From Arcicella sp040387735 (GTDB taxonomy: Bacteria; Bacteroidota; Bacteroidia; Cytophagales; Spirosomataceae), in the NCBI GenBank assembly GCA_040387735.1, contig JAZKDE010000006.1, positions 62,001 to 126,000 on the forward strand: DNA of 64,000 nucleotides, written 5' to 3'. The position numbers were made by a program, and so were the translations under genes. Under the pieces are notes generated by a model that was not told where the DNA came from, did not search any database, and was given only the letters and a program-made list of their open reading frames with translations. Position 1 is the stretch's first letter; each line of letters starts with the position of its first letter. Positions 37,519 to 46,577 of the stretch are shown here, piece after piece.

Positions 37519-38664
37519 TTATTCTATCACCGATAACCCAGCATCTAAATATTTCAAAGCATCTCCTTGAAAATGGTGATAATACCTACCGATAGGAGAG
37601 TTTCCAAGACGAACGATTACGGCATTTTTGTCTTTCACGGCATAAACATATTGTCCAAAAAGCCCATTCATCATGGGGACTATTCTACCGCCACGATTCA
37701 TAATCCAATACTGAAATCCGTAATAATCAACGGGTTTATTACCTTCGGTTGGGTCTTTTAAATACGTCGCTGGACTGGTAGCTTCTTGGATATATTTTTC
37801 AGAAATAATTTGCTTGTCATTCCATTTGCCATTGTTCAGAATCAGTTGTCCGAAACGAGCATAATCACGGGCAATACCATTGAAACAACAAAACGATTTT
37901 TCGTGATTTTTACCACCATCCAATAACCAAAGGGCATTTTTTTCTGCACCCATCGGTTGTAAAAAACGCTCCGAAACCAAGGTTGATATATTTTTCCCGA
38001 ATACTTTTTCTACCACTAATCCCAATGCTTGCGTATCGCCCGAACGATATTCCCAATTAACGCCTGCGGGTTCTTTATATTCAAAATTATCGACTACATA
38101 TTGTTCGTCGTCTCCGTAATACCCCATTGCATTCAGTGAAAAATAACCTTTATCCTTTTCCAGCCAGCTCGTTCCAGACGACATCGTTAGGAGATTCCTA
38201 AGGGTAATTTTTTCTTTACCGTTTTCCTTAAATGATGGAATGAAATCTCCTACGGGTTGGTCAATTGATTTAATTTTTCCTTCGTCTAAAGCAATGCCAA
38301 TCAATAATGAAATCATACTTTTTGCGGCTGAAAATGAACCGCTTAAAGAATCCTTTCCGTGACCGTCCCAATAATGTTCGTATTTGATTTTTCCGTCTTG
38401 AATAACTAAAAAAGCAATCGTGTTATTGTCTTCCAAAACCTTCATCAACGAATCTGGAATCTCTTTTTTGTTATAGCTTGAATCAATTCCCCAAGGTTGA
38501 GGTTTAGTCGCTGCTTGAACAATTCTCGTTGGATGAGTTCTAAAATCGAAAATAGAATGAGGTCCCCAAGAGACAAAATTACGGAGATGGGCAAATTTAT
38601 TGGTAAACGTTAGACCGTAAATAGCGACACAAAAAAAGAGTAAGCCAAAGGATGTTTTTTTCAT
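37519..38664 (-). CDS. Serine hydrolase of the beta-lactamase / class C family
   Basis: 381 residues with an N-terminal hydrophobic segment (signal peptide or anchor, about 4-20). The active-site SxxK is SAAK (Ser112-Lys115), followed by the YRS motif in NWEYRSGDTQ. The fold is that of penicillin-binding-protein-like esterases and peptidases (PF00144). It is probably periplasmic. A specific role such as peptide or ester hydrolysis cannot be assigned, and nothing marks it as a true antibiotic-resistance beta-lactamase. Confidence 0.85.
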   Translation of the reverse strand: MKKTSFGLLFFCVAIYGLTFTNKFAHLRNFVSWGPHSIFDFRTHPTRIVQAATKPQPWGIDSSYNKKEIPDSLMKVLEDNNTIAFLVIQDGKIKYEHYWDGHGKDSLSGSFSAAKSMISLLIGIALDEGKIKSIDQPVGDFIPSFKENGKEKITLRNLLTMSSGTSWLEKDKGYFSLNAMGYYGDDEQYVVDNFEYKEPAGVNWEYRSGDTQALGLVVEKVFGKNISTLVSERFLQPMGAEKNALWLLDGGKNHEKSFCCFNGIARDYARFGQLILNNGKWNDKQIISEKYIQEATSPATYLKDPTEGNKPVDYYGFQYWIMNRGGRIVPMMNGLFGQYVYAVKDKNAVIVRLGNSPIGRYYHHFQGDALKYLDAGLSVIE

Positions 38665-38727
38665 GGTTATTTTGATTGTTTTAGTAGTGAATGAGAAGAT
38701 AATTATCCATTATCAAAGAGTTTAAAA

Positions 38728-40502
38728 TCAATAATCATAATCCAATCCTAAAACACTTCTAAGCTCGTTCAAAGCTGGATTTTTTTCAGCTAAAAATCTA
38801 AATTTATCGGCTTGAGTATAAATTAAGGTCGTATTTTCCTGTTCCATTACTGTTGCCTCCAATTGTATTTTCGAGTTTTGAAGAGACTTCCGTAAATAGG
38901 TTATCATCTCATTTCTCAATGTCCCTGTTATTTTTTCGACTTGAATATCGTTATCAACTTGCAGATGAATAGTGGTGCCTTCTAAGGTAAATTTTCGATT
39001 AAAAATCACGTATTCAGTCATGCGGTTTTCCATTTGTAAATCATGGGTGAACCTACCCCAAGCAGCCGTCAATTCAGCTAAAGAAAAAGGTTTATTTTGC
39101 TGAAATACAGGCTCTTGTACCTGCGAAACTTGCTGAACTTCTTGTTGAGCTAATGGTTTAATTATCGTTGAAGTACTCCTCAATTTCCCAATAGCATTTG
39201 GTATTGGAGTTGAGGTTATTGATTGGGTATTAATTGGTACATTATTAGTTACTGGTAATTGATCGGGTGCGGGTGGCGTTCCATCGGGTGGCGTACCACT
39301 ATTTGTTGATGCTGGCTTAATGATAACTTCCGACTGATTACTGGTAACTGCTAAAGCTTTCCCACGCCATCGCCCTCCGTGGCGGGTAATGTCGCTAAAT
39401 TTAAGATATTGGCAATATTTGCCATTTTCAAGAGGCAAATTTCAACGTGTAATTTTTGATTTTTTGCTGCTTTATAATTCAAATCGCAAGTCGAGCCAAT
39501 ACTTAATGCTGAGGCTAAAAATGAGTACGGTGCCGCTACAGATTGCTCCAAATATTTCTTCTGAACCGATTCCGAAACTTGCATTAATCTGACCGTTACT
39601 GGGTCTTTACAAACCAATAAATTACGGAAATGCTCTAACAAACCGACTATAAACTGATGTCCATCAAAACCTTTTTTCAAGATTTCATCGAACAATAAAA
39701 AGGTCTCCGATACTTTAGCATTTAGTAAAGCATCCGTCATTCTGAAATAATAATCATAATCCAGAATGTGCAGATTATCAAGTACTTCTGCGTATTTCAA
39801 AACGTTATCTTTCGAGAAAGTAACGTTTAAATCGAACATCGAAAGGGCATCCCGAAGTCCGCCATCTGCCTTTTGGGCAATGAGTTCCAAGGCTTCCAAA
39901 TCAGCAATAATTCCTTCTTTTATCGCAATTTGTGATAAATGTGAAGTCATATCATTAATCTGAATTCGATTAAAATCAAATATCTGACAACGGGACAAAA
40001 TCGTCGGAAGGATTTTATGTTTTTCGGTAGTTGCTAAAATAAAAATAGCGTAAGATGGTGGTTCTTCTAAAGTCTTCAAAAAGGCATTAAAGGCACTCGT
40101 CGAAAGCATGTGAACCTCATCAATAATATAGATTTTATACTTGCCCGATTGTGGAGGATACCGCACTTGGTCAATTAAATTACGAATATCATCAACCGAG
40201 TTATTGGAAGCCGCATCTAATTCGTGGATATTGAAAGAAGCATTATTCTGAAATGAACGACACGATTCGCATTCACCGCAGGCTTCTGCTTCTTGTGTGA
40301 GATTTTCACAGTTAATTGTTTTGGCTAAAATTCTTGCACACGTGGTTTTACCAACACCTCGAGGTCCACAAAACAAAAAAGCTTGGGCTAAATGATTGGT
40401 GCGAATAGCATTTTTAAGAGTAGTGGTAATGTGTGATTGTCCTACTACAGAATCAAATAATTGTGGGCGATATTTACGGGCTGAAACTACAAAATTTTCC
40501 AT
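38728..40502 (-). CDS. dnaX: DNA polymerase III gamma/tau, expressed across a probable programmed -1 frameshift
   Basis: The clamp-loader ATPase. The first frame (40502 to 39351; ATG 40502 gives MENFVVSARKYRP) holds Walker A GPRGVGKTT, a four-Cys zinc site (CENLTQEAEACGECESC), DEVHML and the SRC arginine-finger motif. It then stops at TAG 39351-39353, giving a gamma form of 383 aa. The second frame (39438 to 38728) carries a Pro/Thr/Gln-rich linker and the conserved C-terminal tau domain ending LGLDYDY. A -1 shift at GGGAAAG (39363-39357) joins them into a 591-aa tau. The alternative is a sequencing indel, but the in-phase slippery site with an upstream Shine-Dalgarno argues against that. Confidence 0.88.
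39357..39378 (-). promoter_or_regulatory. dnaX -1 frameshift signal: Shine-Dalgarno-like element plus slippery heptamer
   Basis: On the minus strand GGAGGG (39378-39373), a 9-nt spacer, then G GGA AAG read in the zero frame (39363-39357), then CTT and the TAG stop. After a -1 slip Gly and Lys tRNAs re-pair on GGG and AAA. E. coli dnaX uses the same logic (internal Shine-Dalgarno about 10 nt before A AAA AAG). I could not find a convincing stem-loop just downstream. Confidence 0.75.
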
Positions 40503-40625
40503 GTACAAATGTAGGGAAAAAAATGTTTGAGTTGGGAACTGTGATGATGAGAGTTTTGAGTTTGATTTGTTTATTCCGATTTATTCAACTTGGTTTATAA
40601 AACATAACCTCTATATAATCCGAAA

Positions 40626-40665
40626 GGAGCAGGTACTCTCCAATTATATGGAATGTACCTGCCCC
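40626..40665. repeat. Hairpin beside the tRNA-like element
   Basis: GCAGGTAC (40629-40636) pairs with GTACCTGC (40655-40662), with an inner TCCA/TGGA stem and outer GG/CC pairs. On the minus strand it follows the tRNA-like sequence by about 10 nt, as a 3' processing or termination structure might, but it lacks a real T run. Confidence 0.5.
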
Positions 40666-40674
40666 GTAATTTTG

Positions 40675-40752
40675 CGGAGAGTGAGTGATTCGAACCCTCG
40701 AACCTTTAACAGATTGGAAGTCTGCCACTATCTACCACTCGACCAACTCTAA
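40675..40752 (-). tRNA. Degenerate tRNA-like element (serine-tRNA-like body, TCC anticodon loop), probably a pseudo-tRNA
   Basis: The minus strand has an anticodon arm GCAGA-CTTCCAA-TCTGT (anticodon TCC), a D-arm-like TGGTCGAGTGGTAGAT, a T-loop GGTTCGAATC and a 3' end CACTCTCCGC. Body and ends resemble class II tRNA-Ser, but TCC would read Gly codons. The first two acceptor positions do not pair (TT against CC), one T-stem pair is wrong, the long variable arm is reduced and no CCA is encoded. The rest of the 40503-40875 gap holds only the hairpin at 40626. Confidence 0.5.
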
Positions 40753-40875
40753 TAAGACCAAATCCAGTTGGAAGTGTTTTAGTACCACAAGTGGTTATTC
40801 AAATAAGTTTCTCTTAAACTCAAAACCACAACTTTAATGAAAATAATTCATATCAATTATTCAAACCTATCCAAA

Positions 40876-41514
40876 TCACTTCCGTCCATAATCCGCAGGA
40901 TTTTCTCCCCAAAACTCCGTTTCCCACTTCAAAATTTTGTTAGAATATGTATTATCCTTTAACCATTGTTCGCCCCTATCCAAAAGCTGAAAAAGTTCTT
41001 CGTTCTTTTTAGTACGTTCTAATTTGGTTTTAACGGTTTTGTTTTTCACCCAAGCAATTGCCGTTTTTGAATCGGAATAAATGGGTAATGTAGAATTGTG
41101 TTTTTTTAAGAAAGCTAAACCATGAACAATAGCCAGAAATTCTCCAATATTTACCGTTCCTTCGGGAAAAGGACCCATCGAAAAAAGTACTCTTTTTGTT
41201 CCTGTTTCTACGCCTTGATATTCTAATTTTCCAGGATTTCCTGCACAAGCAGCATCTACTGAAATGCTTTCTATATCATATTTTCCGACCAAAGCCGATG
41301 ATTTTGTTTGCTTGCCAGTTCCACTACTTTGCGTCTTTTGAACTGACTGCCAATAATTTCCTTTGAAGGCATCTTCGGCTTCTTTCAAACTCTCAAATGA
41401 TTTGTATTGAGCAGTTTCAAAGCCTTTTACTTGTTCTTCGGCTTCGGCCCAAGTATCAAAAACACCCGTTTTTCGTCCTTTCCAGACGGTATAAAATTTT
41501 GCTTTTTTTGCCAA
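40876..41514 (-). CDS. rnhA: Ribonuclease H with N-terminal viroplasmin (Caulimovirus VI) domain
   Basis: 212 residues. Residues 1-50 form the RNA/DNA-hybrid-binding viroplasmin domain (FYTVWKGRKTGVFDTW, SFESLKEAEDAF). After a linker (about 55-78) comes RNase HI with acidic catalytic residues Asp87 (SVDAACAGN), Glu125 (IGEFLAI) and Asp148 (IYSDS). It cleaves RNA in RNA-DNA hybrids during replication and repair. This two-domain form is common in Bacteroidota and Firmicutes. Confidence 0.93.
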   Translation of the reverse strand: MAKKAKFYTVWKGRKTGVFDTWAEAEEQVKGFETAQYKSFESLKEAEDAFKGNYWQSVQKTQSSGTGKQTKSSALVGKYDIESISVDAACAGNPGKLEYQGVETGTKRVLFSMGPFPEGTVNIGEFLAIVHGLAFLKKHNSTLPIYSDSKTAIAWVKNKTVKTKLERTKKNEELFQLLDRGEQWLKDNTYSNKILKWETEFWGENPADYGRK

Positions 41515-41578
41515 TGCTATTTGAGATTGTGAATTAGGATTTATAGCGTAATAGCCATTTAACTATTTATCATTATTT

Positions 41579-42247
41579 TTAGAAAAATCTTCCATTGGGA
41601 TTCTTTATAATCCTCACAAATTTAACTTCATTCTTTGGAATAACAGTTGCTTGATGATTCACGGTATCATACAAAAAATAATGAGCGGAGTTGTCGCCAA
41701 CGTAAATTAGGCTATCAATATTTTTGAGTTTCTCGTTATCAACTGATAATTTGTAGTGAAAGAGATTTTTATCATTGAATGTCTTTTTAGAACGATACTT
41801 GCCATAGAAAAAAGCTGCATAAAACAGATAAATAACCAACATAATGGAGATGTAAACAGGAGATTTTGAGAGTTTATCAATCTTTTTTTGGTCTACTTTC
41901 TTTCCCAACATTAGAACCCTCATAGCTACGCTGTAACTTTTATAATTTTTTTTTTGCCAAGCAAAACCAAGATACATTAAGAAAAATACTAAACCAGCAC
42001 TCAACGCTCCGAGTACAATGACCAATGGATTTGCCAAAGGTGCCATCAAAAAATCATTCACTTCGGAAAAGAGAAAAATATTAATTTTGAAAAATAAAAA
42101 ATAAGAAAAATTGTAACTCAAGCCCAGAAAGATAAGAAATAAATACCCGCCAACACTTAGCGAAATACCCCATTCAAAGTTCTTAAGCGTATTTTTAAAT
42201 CCATCAAACGGGTTTATGTGTTCTTCTTTTATTAGTTCCTCATTCAT
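41579..42247 (-). CDS. Uncharacterised membrane protein with three hydrophobic segments
   Basis: 222 residues that I do not recognise. Three membrane stretches are visible: about 29-55 (SLSVGGYLFLIFLGLSY onward), 70-94 (ANPLVIVLGALSAGLVFFLM) and 130-150 (YISIMLVIYLFYAAFFYG). The C-terminal 70 residues are soluble and include DSLIYVGDNSAHYFLYD, which is typical of small membrane proteins that read like stress or housekeeping factors. It lies between rnhA and marC on the same strand but with about 65-95 bp spacers. Confidence 0.6.
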   Translation of the reverse strand: MNEELIKEEHINPFDGFKNTLKNFEWGISLSVGGYLFLIFLGLSYNFSYFLFFKINIFLFSEVNDFLMAPLANPLVIVLGALSAGLVFFLMYLGFAWQKKNYKSYSVAMRVLMLGKKVDQKKIDKLSKSPVYISIMLVIYLFYAAFFYGKYRSKKTFNDKNLFHYKLSVDNEKLKNIDSLIYVGDNSAHYFLYDTVNHQATVIPKNEVKFVRIIKNPNGRFF

Positions 42248-42340
42248 AATTAATTGTAGTTTATCTTGATGTATATCAGCGATAGAATGTTGACTCTCAA
42301 AACTCTATCATTATCCCAATTTCTTATTCTATCATTAATC

Positions 42341-42913
42341 CTAACCCAATCTTGTTTTTAAAATCTTAATTGAAATGGCTAACAAAATTACACCAAAAAC
42401 CTTTCTTAGAACATTTGCTCCTACTTGTCCAAGTTTATTTTCTATCCACTGTGAAGCACGTAAAACGATATAAATGAAAACTAAATTCAATAAAATCCCG
42501 ACTAAAATATTGATTTCTTCGTACTGAGATTTTAAGGATAAAATAGTTGTCATTGTACCTGCTCCCGCAATTACAGGAAATGCCAACGGTACAATTGAAG
42601 CCGCTTTACTGGCCGAAGCATCTTCTGATTTGAAAATATTTCTTCCTAAAGTCATTTCCAAACCAATCAAGAAAATAATTAATGCTCCCGCAATAGCAAA
42701 TGAATTTATATCAACACCAAAAAGACTCAAAATGGATTTACCAACGTATAAAAAGGCAATCATTATTCCCCCCGAAACAAGCGTTGCTTGTTCAGCATGA
42801 ATGTCTCCTGTTTTTTTACGGAGGTCAATCACAACGGGAATCGACCCGAGAATATCAATTACGGAGAAAAGTATCAGTGATACTGACAAAATATCTTTAA
42901 AATTCAATTCCAT
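42341..42913 (-). CDS. MarC-family integral membrane protein
   Basis: 190 residues, nearly all hydrophobic, with about six membrane segments. Diagnostic stretches are SLILFSVIDILGSIPVVIDL near the N-terminus (shortened), LIIFLIGLEMTLGR, and PLAFPVIAGAGTMTTIL, all typical of the MarC/SNARE-associated family (PF01914). The function is not established despite the family name; it is a possible small-molecule or ion exporter in the inner membrane. Confidence 0.88.
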   Translation of the reverse strand: MELNFKDILSVSLILFSVIDILGSIPVVIDLRKKTGDIHAEQATLVSGGIMIAFLYVGKSILSLFGVDINSFAIAGALIIFLIGLEMTLGRNIFKSEDASASKAASIVPLAFPVIAGAGTMTTILSLKSQYEEINILVGILLNLVFIYIVLRASQWIENKLGQVGANVLRKVFGVILLAISIKILKTRLG

Positions 42914-42949
42914 ATTTTTAATTTGTTAGTGATGAAATGATGAGTTTAT

Positions 42950-44026
42950 TTAACGCAATATTTTCATTAAGGATTCAATTTCAAAAGTTGCAATAGCGGG
43001 AAAATTGGCAATTCTAAAACTTGTGTTTTTCCAAGAACCATAGCCATTTCCAACGGTGATTTTATGGGCTTTTGTAAAGGTTTTTATAGCGGTAATATCA
43101 CTTTCTGTTCCTGCGACTGCAATAACCGTATCGGAGCGAACATTCTGATTTTTCACTAAGGTTGTAATACTATCTTTAAGCTGTCCATTTTCATTATTAT
43201 TTGGCAATGGAATGACTTTTCTATCGAAGAAATCATACCAATTTCTGGCTTGTTCTTTTACCTTTTCAGAAATTATTGAAATATCAGAAATGTCGTGCAG
43301 TATTTTATTCAATAAATAGATACTCAAAACATTCGGGGTGTAATGCGTCTGATATTTCTGGAAATTTTCGTGAATGAATAATAAACTATTGTAAAATTTA
43401 CGGTCATTGATGACTTCTGCTTTTTGAATAGCACGGGGCGAACAAATCATAATTGCCATGCCCGCAGGAAGTCCAAAACATTTCTGAACTGAGGCAAACC
43501 AAACATCCCCATCTCGAAAATCCAATTCAATACCACCCAAAGATGAAGTTGCATCAATGGTGATAATTGCTGCTGGAAACGCTTTTCTAAAAGGTTTTAA
43601 CTCTTTGATTTGAGTACCGTTTGAGGTTTCATTTTGGGTAATACAAATGACATCATCAAAATTGCTAATTTCTTGTAAATTAGGTAATTCTTCAATATCA
43701 AAAGGTATCCTTTCGACTTCAGAAACGAGTTTTTCTGCGTATTCGGCCCATTTTTTACCAAATGCTCCATTATAAAAATGTAAGCTTTTTTGTTGGGTTA
43801 GAGATTGAGCAATAATCTCCCAAGCTTCGGTTGCCGAGGATATAAAATAAACAGAATAATTGACTGGAATATGTAATTTTTCGTGCAAACCTTCAATCGC
43901 TCCACGAGTAATTTCCATACATTCAGGACTCCGATGGTTGATGCTAAGAACACCTTCGGTAAAGGCATCTTGCAGATACTGAGCAACTTGTGGATAAATC
44001 TTGGATGGGCCTGGATAGAAAGTCAT
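42950..44026 (-). CDS. Class V aminotransferase (SerC / alanine-glyoxylate-like)
   Basis: 358 residues, PLP-dependent fold type I. INHRSPECMEITRGA and FISSATEAWE are cofactor-phosphate and substrate regions, IDATSSLGG precedes the PLP-contacting Asp region, and ASVQKCFGLPAGMA carries the Schiff-base Lys182. The opening FYPGPSKIYP is like phosphoserine and alanine-glyoxylate aminotransferases. No serA neighbour is visible, so a serine-pathway role is only one possibility. Confidence 0.8.
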   Translation of the reverse strand: MTFYPGPSKIYPQVAQYLQDAFTEGVLSINHRSPECMEITRGAIEGLHEKLHIPVNYSVYFISSATEAWEIIAQSLTQQKSLHFYNGAFGKKWAEYAEKLVSEVERIPFDIEELPNLQEISNFDDVICITQNETSNGTQIKELKPFRKAFPAAIITIDATSSLGGIELDFRDGDVWFASVQKCFGLPAGMAIMICSPRAIQKAEVINDRKFYNSLLFIHENFQKYQTHYTPNVLSIYLLNKILHDISDISIISEKVKEQARNWYDFFDRKVIPLPNNNENGQLKDSITTLVKNQNVRSDTVIAVAGTESDITAIKTFTKAHKITVGNGYGSWKNTSFRIANFPAIATFEIESLMKILR

Positions 44027-44081
44027 TTTCAGCTATTTGTCATCAATTGCACTAATAATGTTAACTGATAACTGTTTATTG

Positions 44082-44507
44082 TTAAAGATAAGTTTGAATA
44101 GCAAAATCATAGCCACGAAGACCGAAGCCGATGATAATTCCCATTGCTTTTTTGCTGATATAACTCTTGTGCCTAAATTCTTCACGGGCGTAAACATTCG
44201 AAATATGTACTTCAATTACGGGGGTTTTTACACCCGAAATAGCATCGGCAATTGCTATGGATGTATGGGTAAAAGCTCCTGCGTTTAATACGATTCCATC
44301 ATAAGAAAAACCGATTTCATGAATTTTATCAATCAAATATCCTTCGTGGTTTGATTGATAATATTCTAAATCTACAAGCTCTGAATACTTATCTTTCAGT
44401 ACTTCAAAATACTGTTCAAAAGTCTGATGACCGTAAATTTCTGGTTCACGCTTGCCCAATAAATTCAGATTTGGCCCATTGATAATGATTATTTTTTTCT
44501 TTGACAT
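44082..44507 (-). CDS. aroQ: Type II 3-dehydroquinate dehydratase
   Basis: 141 residues of the small dodecameric enzyme of the shikimate pathway. NGPNLNLLGKREPEIYG carries the catalytic Tyr25 and the mobile lid Arg20; LEYYQSNHEGYLIDKIHE, LNAGAFTHTSIAI and VEVHISNVYAREEFR complete the active site. It converts 3-dehydroquinate to 3-dehydroshikimate in the cytoplasm. It is divergent from xerD, and the shared spacer holds inverted copies of a short repeat. Confidence 0.96.
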   Translation of the reverse strand: MSKKKIIIINGPNLNLLGKREPEIYGHQTFEQYFEVLKDKYSELVDLEYYQSNHEGYLIDKIHEIGFSYDGIVLNAGAFTHTSIAIADAISGVKTPVIEVHISNVYAREEFRHKSYISKKAMGIIIGFGLRGYDFAIQTYL

Positions 44508-44512
44508 CTTTT

Positions 44513-44656
44513 TGATTGTGAATTGTGGATTTTTGATTGCGGATTTATATCGTATTTAAACTGTTTTATCTGCTATCTTTGAGATTTTTAATAAGATTTT
44601 GATTTAATATGAAATTTACTCATGTTAAATCCAAAATCAAAAATCCGCAATCGAAA
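44513..44656. repeat. Inverted copies of an AAATCCGCAATC-type dispersed repeat
   Basis: One copy on the minus strand (44513-44550) and one on the plus strand (44627-44656) share AAATCCGCAATC plus AAAAATCC units and face each other across the aroQ-xerD spacer. A third copy precedes the gene at 58035. They are intergenic and read through as false N-terminal extensions (for example KSKIKNPQSK). Confidence 0.6.
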
Positions 44657-45568
44657 ATGAATTGGCAAAGCTATCTAAAAAATTTCAAAAGCTACCTCAC
44701 TTTAGAGCGTTCTCTTTCCGAAAATTCAATTGAGGCGTATTTAAGGGATGTTCAGAAACTTTGGGAATACCTCGAAATTGCTGGTGAATTGGATATTCAA
44801 CCTGAAACGGTTACGGATAAACACATTTTCAATTTCTTCTATTATATTGGTGAATTGGGTCTGGAAGCTACTTCGCAAGCCCGAATATTATCGGGATTAA
44901 AGGCGTTTTTTAAATATCTCCTTTTGGAGGATATTATTAAAAATGACCCAATGGCTTTGATTGTTTCGCCAAAAATTGGCCGAAAACTACCTCCAACTTT
45001 GAGTTTTCCAGAAATTGAACGAATGTTAGAGGCAATTGATCTTTCAACGAATGAAGGTACTCGAAATCGAGCAATTTTAGAAGTCCTTTATAGCTCAGGA
45101 CTAAGAGTTTCGGAATTGGTAGAAATGAAATTGACGGAGTGCTTTTTTGATATTGGTTTTCTCCGAATTATCGGAAAAGGGGATAAAGTTCGGCTTGTTC
45201 CCATCGGGCGTGATGCTATTCATTATATTCAGATTTATTTAGAAAATATCCGAAATCAGCAGATTATAAAATCCGAGGCGGAAAACCATGTTTTCTTAAA
45301 TAGAAGGGGCGGAAAATTGAGTCGAGTTATGATTTTCTTGATTATCAAAGACTTAGCGGCCAAAACGGGTATTCAGAAAAATATAAGTCCGCATACATTT
45401 CGCCATTCTTTTGCGACGCATTTGATCGAAGGTGGAGCTGATTTGCGGGCGGTTCAAGAAATGTTGGGACATGAATCTATCACTACAACCGAGATTTATA
45501 CGCACCTCGACCGTGAATATTTACAGCAAACGATTGTGGAATTTCACCCGAGAAGTAAGAGGAAATAA
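44657..45568 (+). CDS. xerD: Tyrosine recombinase XerD-like
   Basis: 303 residues from ATG 44657 (MNWQSYLKNFKSYL); an in-frame ATG at 44609 only adds repeat-derived residues. The N-terminal core-binding SAM-like domain is followed by the catalytic domain with Arg150 (SSGLRVSEL), Lys174 (GKGDKVR), His246 and Arg249 (HTFRHSFATH), His272 (LGHES) and Tyr281 (IYTHLD). It resolves chromosome dimers at dif with a partner recombinase. No mobile-element genes are nearby, so a housekeeping role is favoured over an integrase. Confidence 0.93.
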   Translation: MNWQSYLKNFKSYLTLERSLSENSIEAYLRDVQKLWEYLEIAGELDIQPETVTDKHIFNFFYYIGELGLEATSQARILSGLKAFFKYLLLEDIIKNDPMALIVSPKIGRKLPPTLSFPEIERMLEAIDLSTNEGTRNRAILEVLYSSGLRVSELVEMKLTECFFDIGFLRIIGKGDKVRLVPIGRDAIHYIQIYLENIRNQQIIKSEAENHVFLNRRGGKLSRVMIFLIIKDLAAKTGIQKNISPHTFRHSFATHLIEGGADLRAVQEMLGHESITTTEIYTHLDREYLQQTIVEFHPRSKRK

Positions 45569-45608
45569 TGTTTGAATACGATATTTGACACGAAAATATT
45601 CATAGAAT

Positions 45609-46205
45609 TTATCCCTTTATACTATTCCGAATTCTACTTAAACTGTCTGGATGAATGCCAAGATACGAGGCTAAATCTTTAATTGGTATTAACCTGAGAG
45701 CATCGGGTTGATTTTCAAGTAAATGTAAATAACGTTCTTCGGCAGTTTTTGAGATTAACGTATAAGTTCGACGGGTTTCTCGGATGTACAACTGTTCCGC
45801 AATTAGTCGGTGGAAACGCTCAGCATTTTTGGAAGTTTCTAATAATTCTAAAACAGGAGGATAATGTAACCGAAATGCCTTAATATTGGTAACCGCTTGG
45901 ATGGAAATTGTGGAAGGGCGTTGGGATAAACAAGCGGCAAATGAACTGACTAAATTTCCTTGAAAACCTAAATCCACACAAATTTCTTTTCCTTCTTTAG
46001 TTGAAGCCTCATATTTCACCGCTCCTTCGAGAATAAAATAAGCGTATTTTTCAACGTCACCTCTTTTTGTCAAATACTCTTTCTTTTTGAATGAAACTTC
46101 CTCAATGATATTTTGGTAAAAATCCCATTCTTCCGAAGAAAAATTGGCTAATCTAAAAATAGACTCTTTGACCAGATGAATCTTATTTGAAGCAGAAAGG
46201 GGCAT
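45609..46205 (-). CDS. Crp/Fnr-family transcriptional regulator
   Basis: 198 residues. An N-terminal cyclic-nucleotide-binding-like beta roll (about 25-125, with EKYAYFILEGAVKYE) is followed by a dimer helix and a short C-terminal winged helix (IPIKDLASYLGIHPDSLSRIR). There is no Cys cluster for an FNR-type FeS centre. The ligand and targets are unknown. A TATATTTG -7 element on the minus strand (46255-46262) would drive it. Confidence 0.85.
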   Translation of the reverse strand: MPLSASNKIHLVKESIFRLANFSSEEWDFYQNIIEEVSFKKKEYLTKRGDVEKYAYFILEGAVKYEASTKEGKEICVDLGFQGNLVSSFAACLSQRPSTISIQAVTNIKAFRLHYPPVLELLETSKNAERFHRLIAEQLYIRETRRTYTLISKTAEERYLHLLENQPDALRLIPIKDLASYLGIHPDSLSRIRNSIKG

Positions 46206-46254
46206 CTTTGAATTTGGGTTAAGGTATTTTTTCTATAAAAGTGTGTTTTCCTGA

Positions 46255-46262
46255 CAAATATA
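46255..46262 (-). promoter_or_regulatory. -7 promoter element for the Crp/Fnr gene
   Basis: On the minus strand TATATTTG matches TAnnTTTG exactly and is about 50 bp from the start codon. A TTG 8 bp upstream is too close to be the -33 box. The remainder of the 46206-46525 spacer is AT-rich and shows no gene. Confidence 0.5.
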
Positions 46263-46525
46263 AGTTTTTTCAAGTATAAAAGGGTTACCACTCACTAAAC
46301 CAATGGTTTTACTTTATTTTCTTGATGGCCGCTTTATCAATGGGATGAATTTTTCCAAATAATAATAATATTTTATCATGATTGCAGGATTTCTCCTATT
46401 CAGCTATTGATTTTTCTCCCACAAAAATATGCCCTTGATGTTTGAACAAAACGTTGAACAAAGGTTACTTGAGAACATAGAAATTCTATTTGCAAAGGAT
46501 ATGCCAGTTATTTGGGAAGTGGCAC

Positions 46526-46556
46526 AAAAAAGGGACACATTGAATGCGTCCCTTTT
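46526..46556 (-). terminator. Intrinsic terminator of the TonB receptor/DUF4249 operon
   Basis: A 13-pair stem with one A-C mismatch (AAAAGGGAC ... GTCCCTTTT) and, on the minus strand, a TTTTTT tail. It lies 22 bp past the DUF4249 stop codon. Confidence 0.88.
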
Positions 46557-46577
46557 CAGAATAATGAATAAAATTAT

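Noticed and set aside
37519..38664. Antibiotic-resistance beta-lactamase
   Set aside because: The SxxK/YxS pattern is that of the broad serine hydrolase family, and nothing specific to class C resistance enzymes is visible.
40567..40752. Plus-strand open frame whose end reads SDSNPRTFNRLEVCHYLPLDQL-like (shortened here to SDSNPRTFN)
   Set aside because: This is the usual false frame produced by the antisense of a tRNA-like sequence and was used instead as support for the tRNA-like element.
44657..45568. xerD as integrase of a mobile element
   Set aside because: No attachment-site duplication, excisionase, phage or conjugation genes were seen nearby, and the sequence fits the housekeeping XerC/D type.
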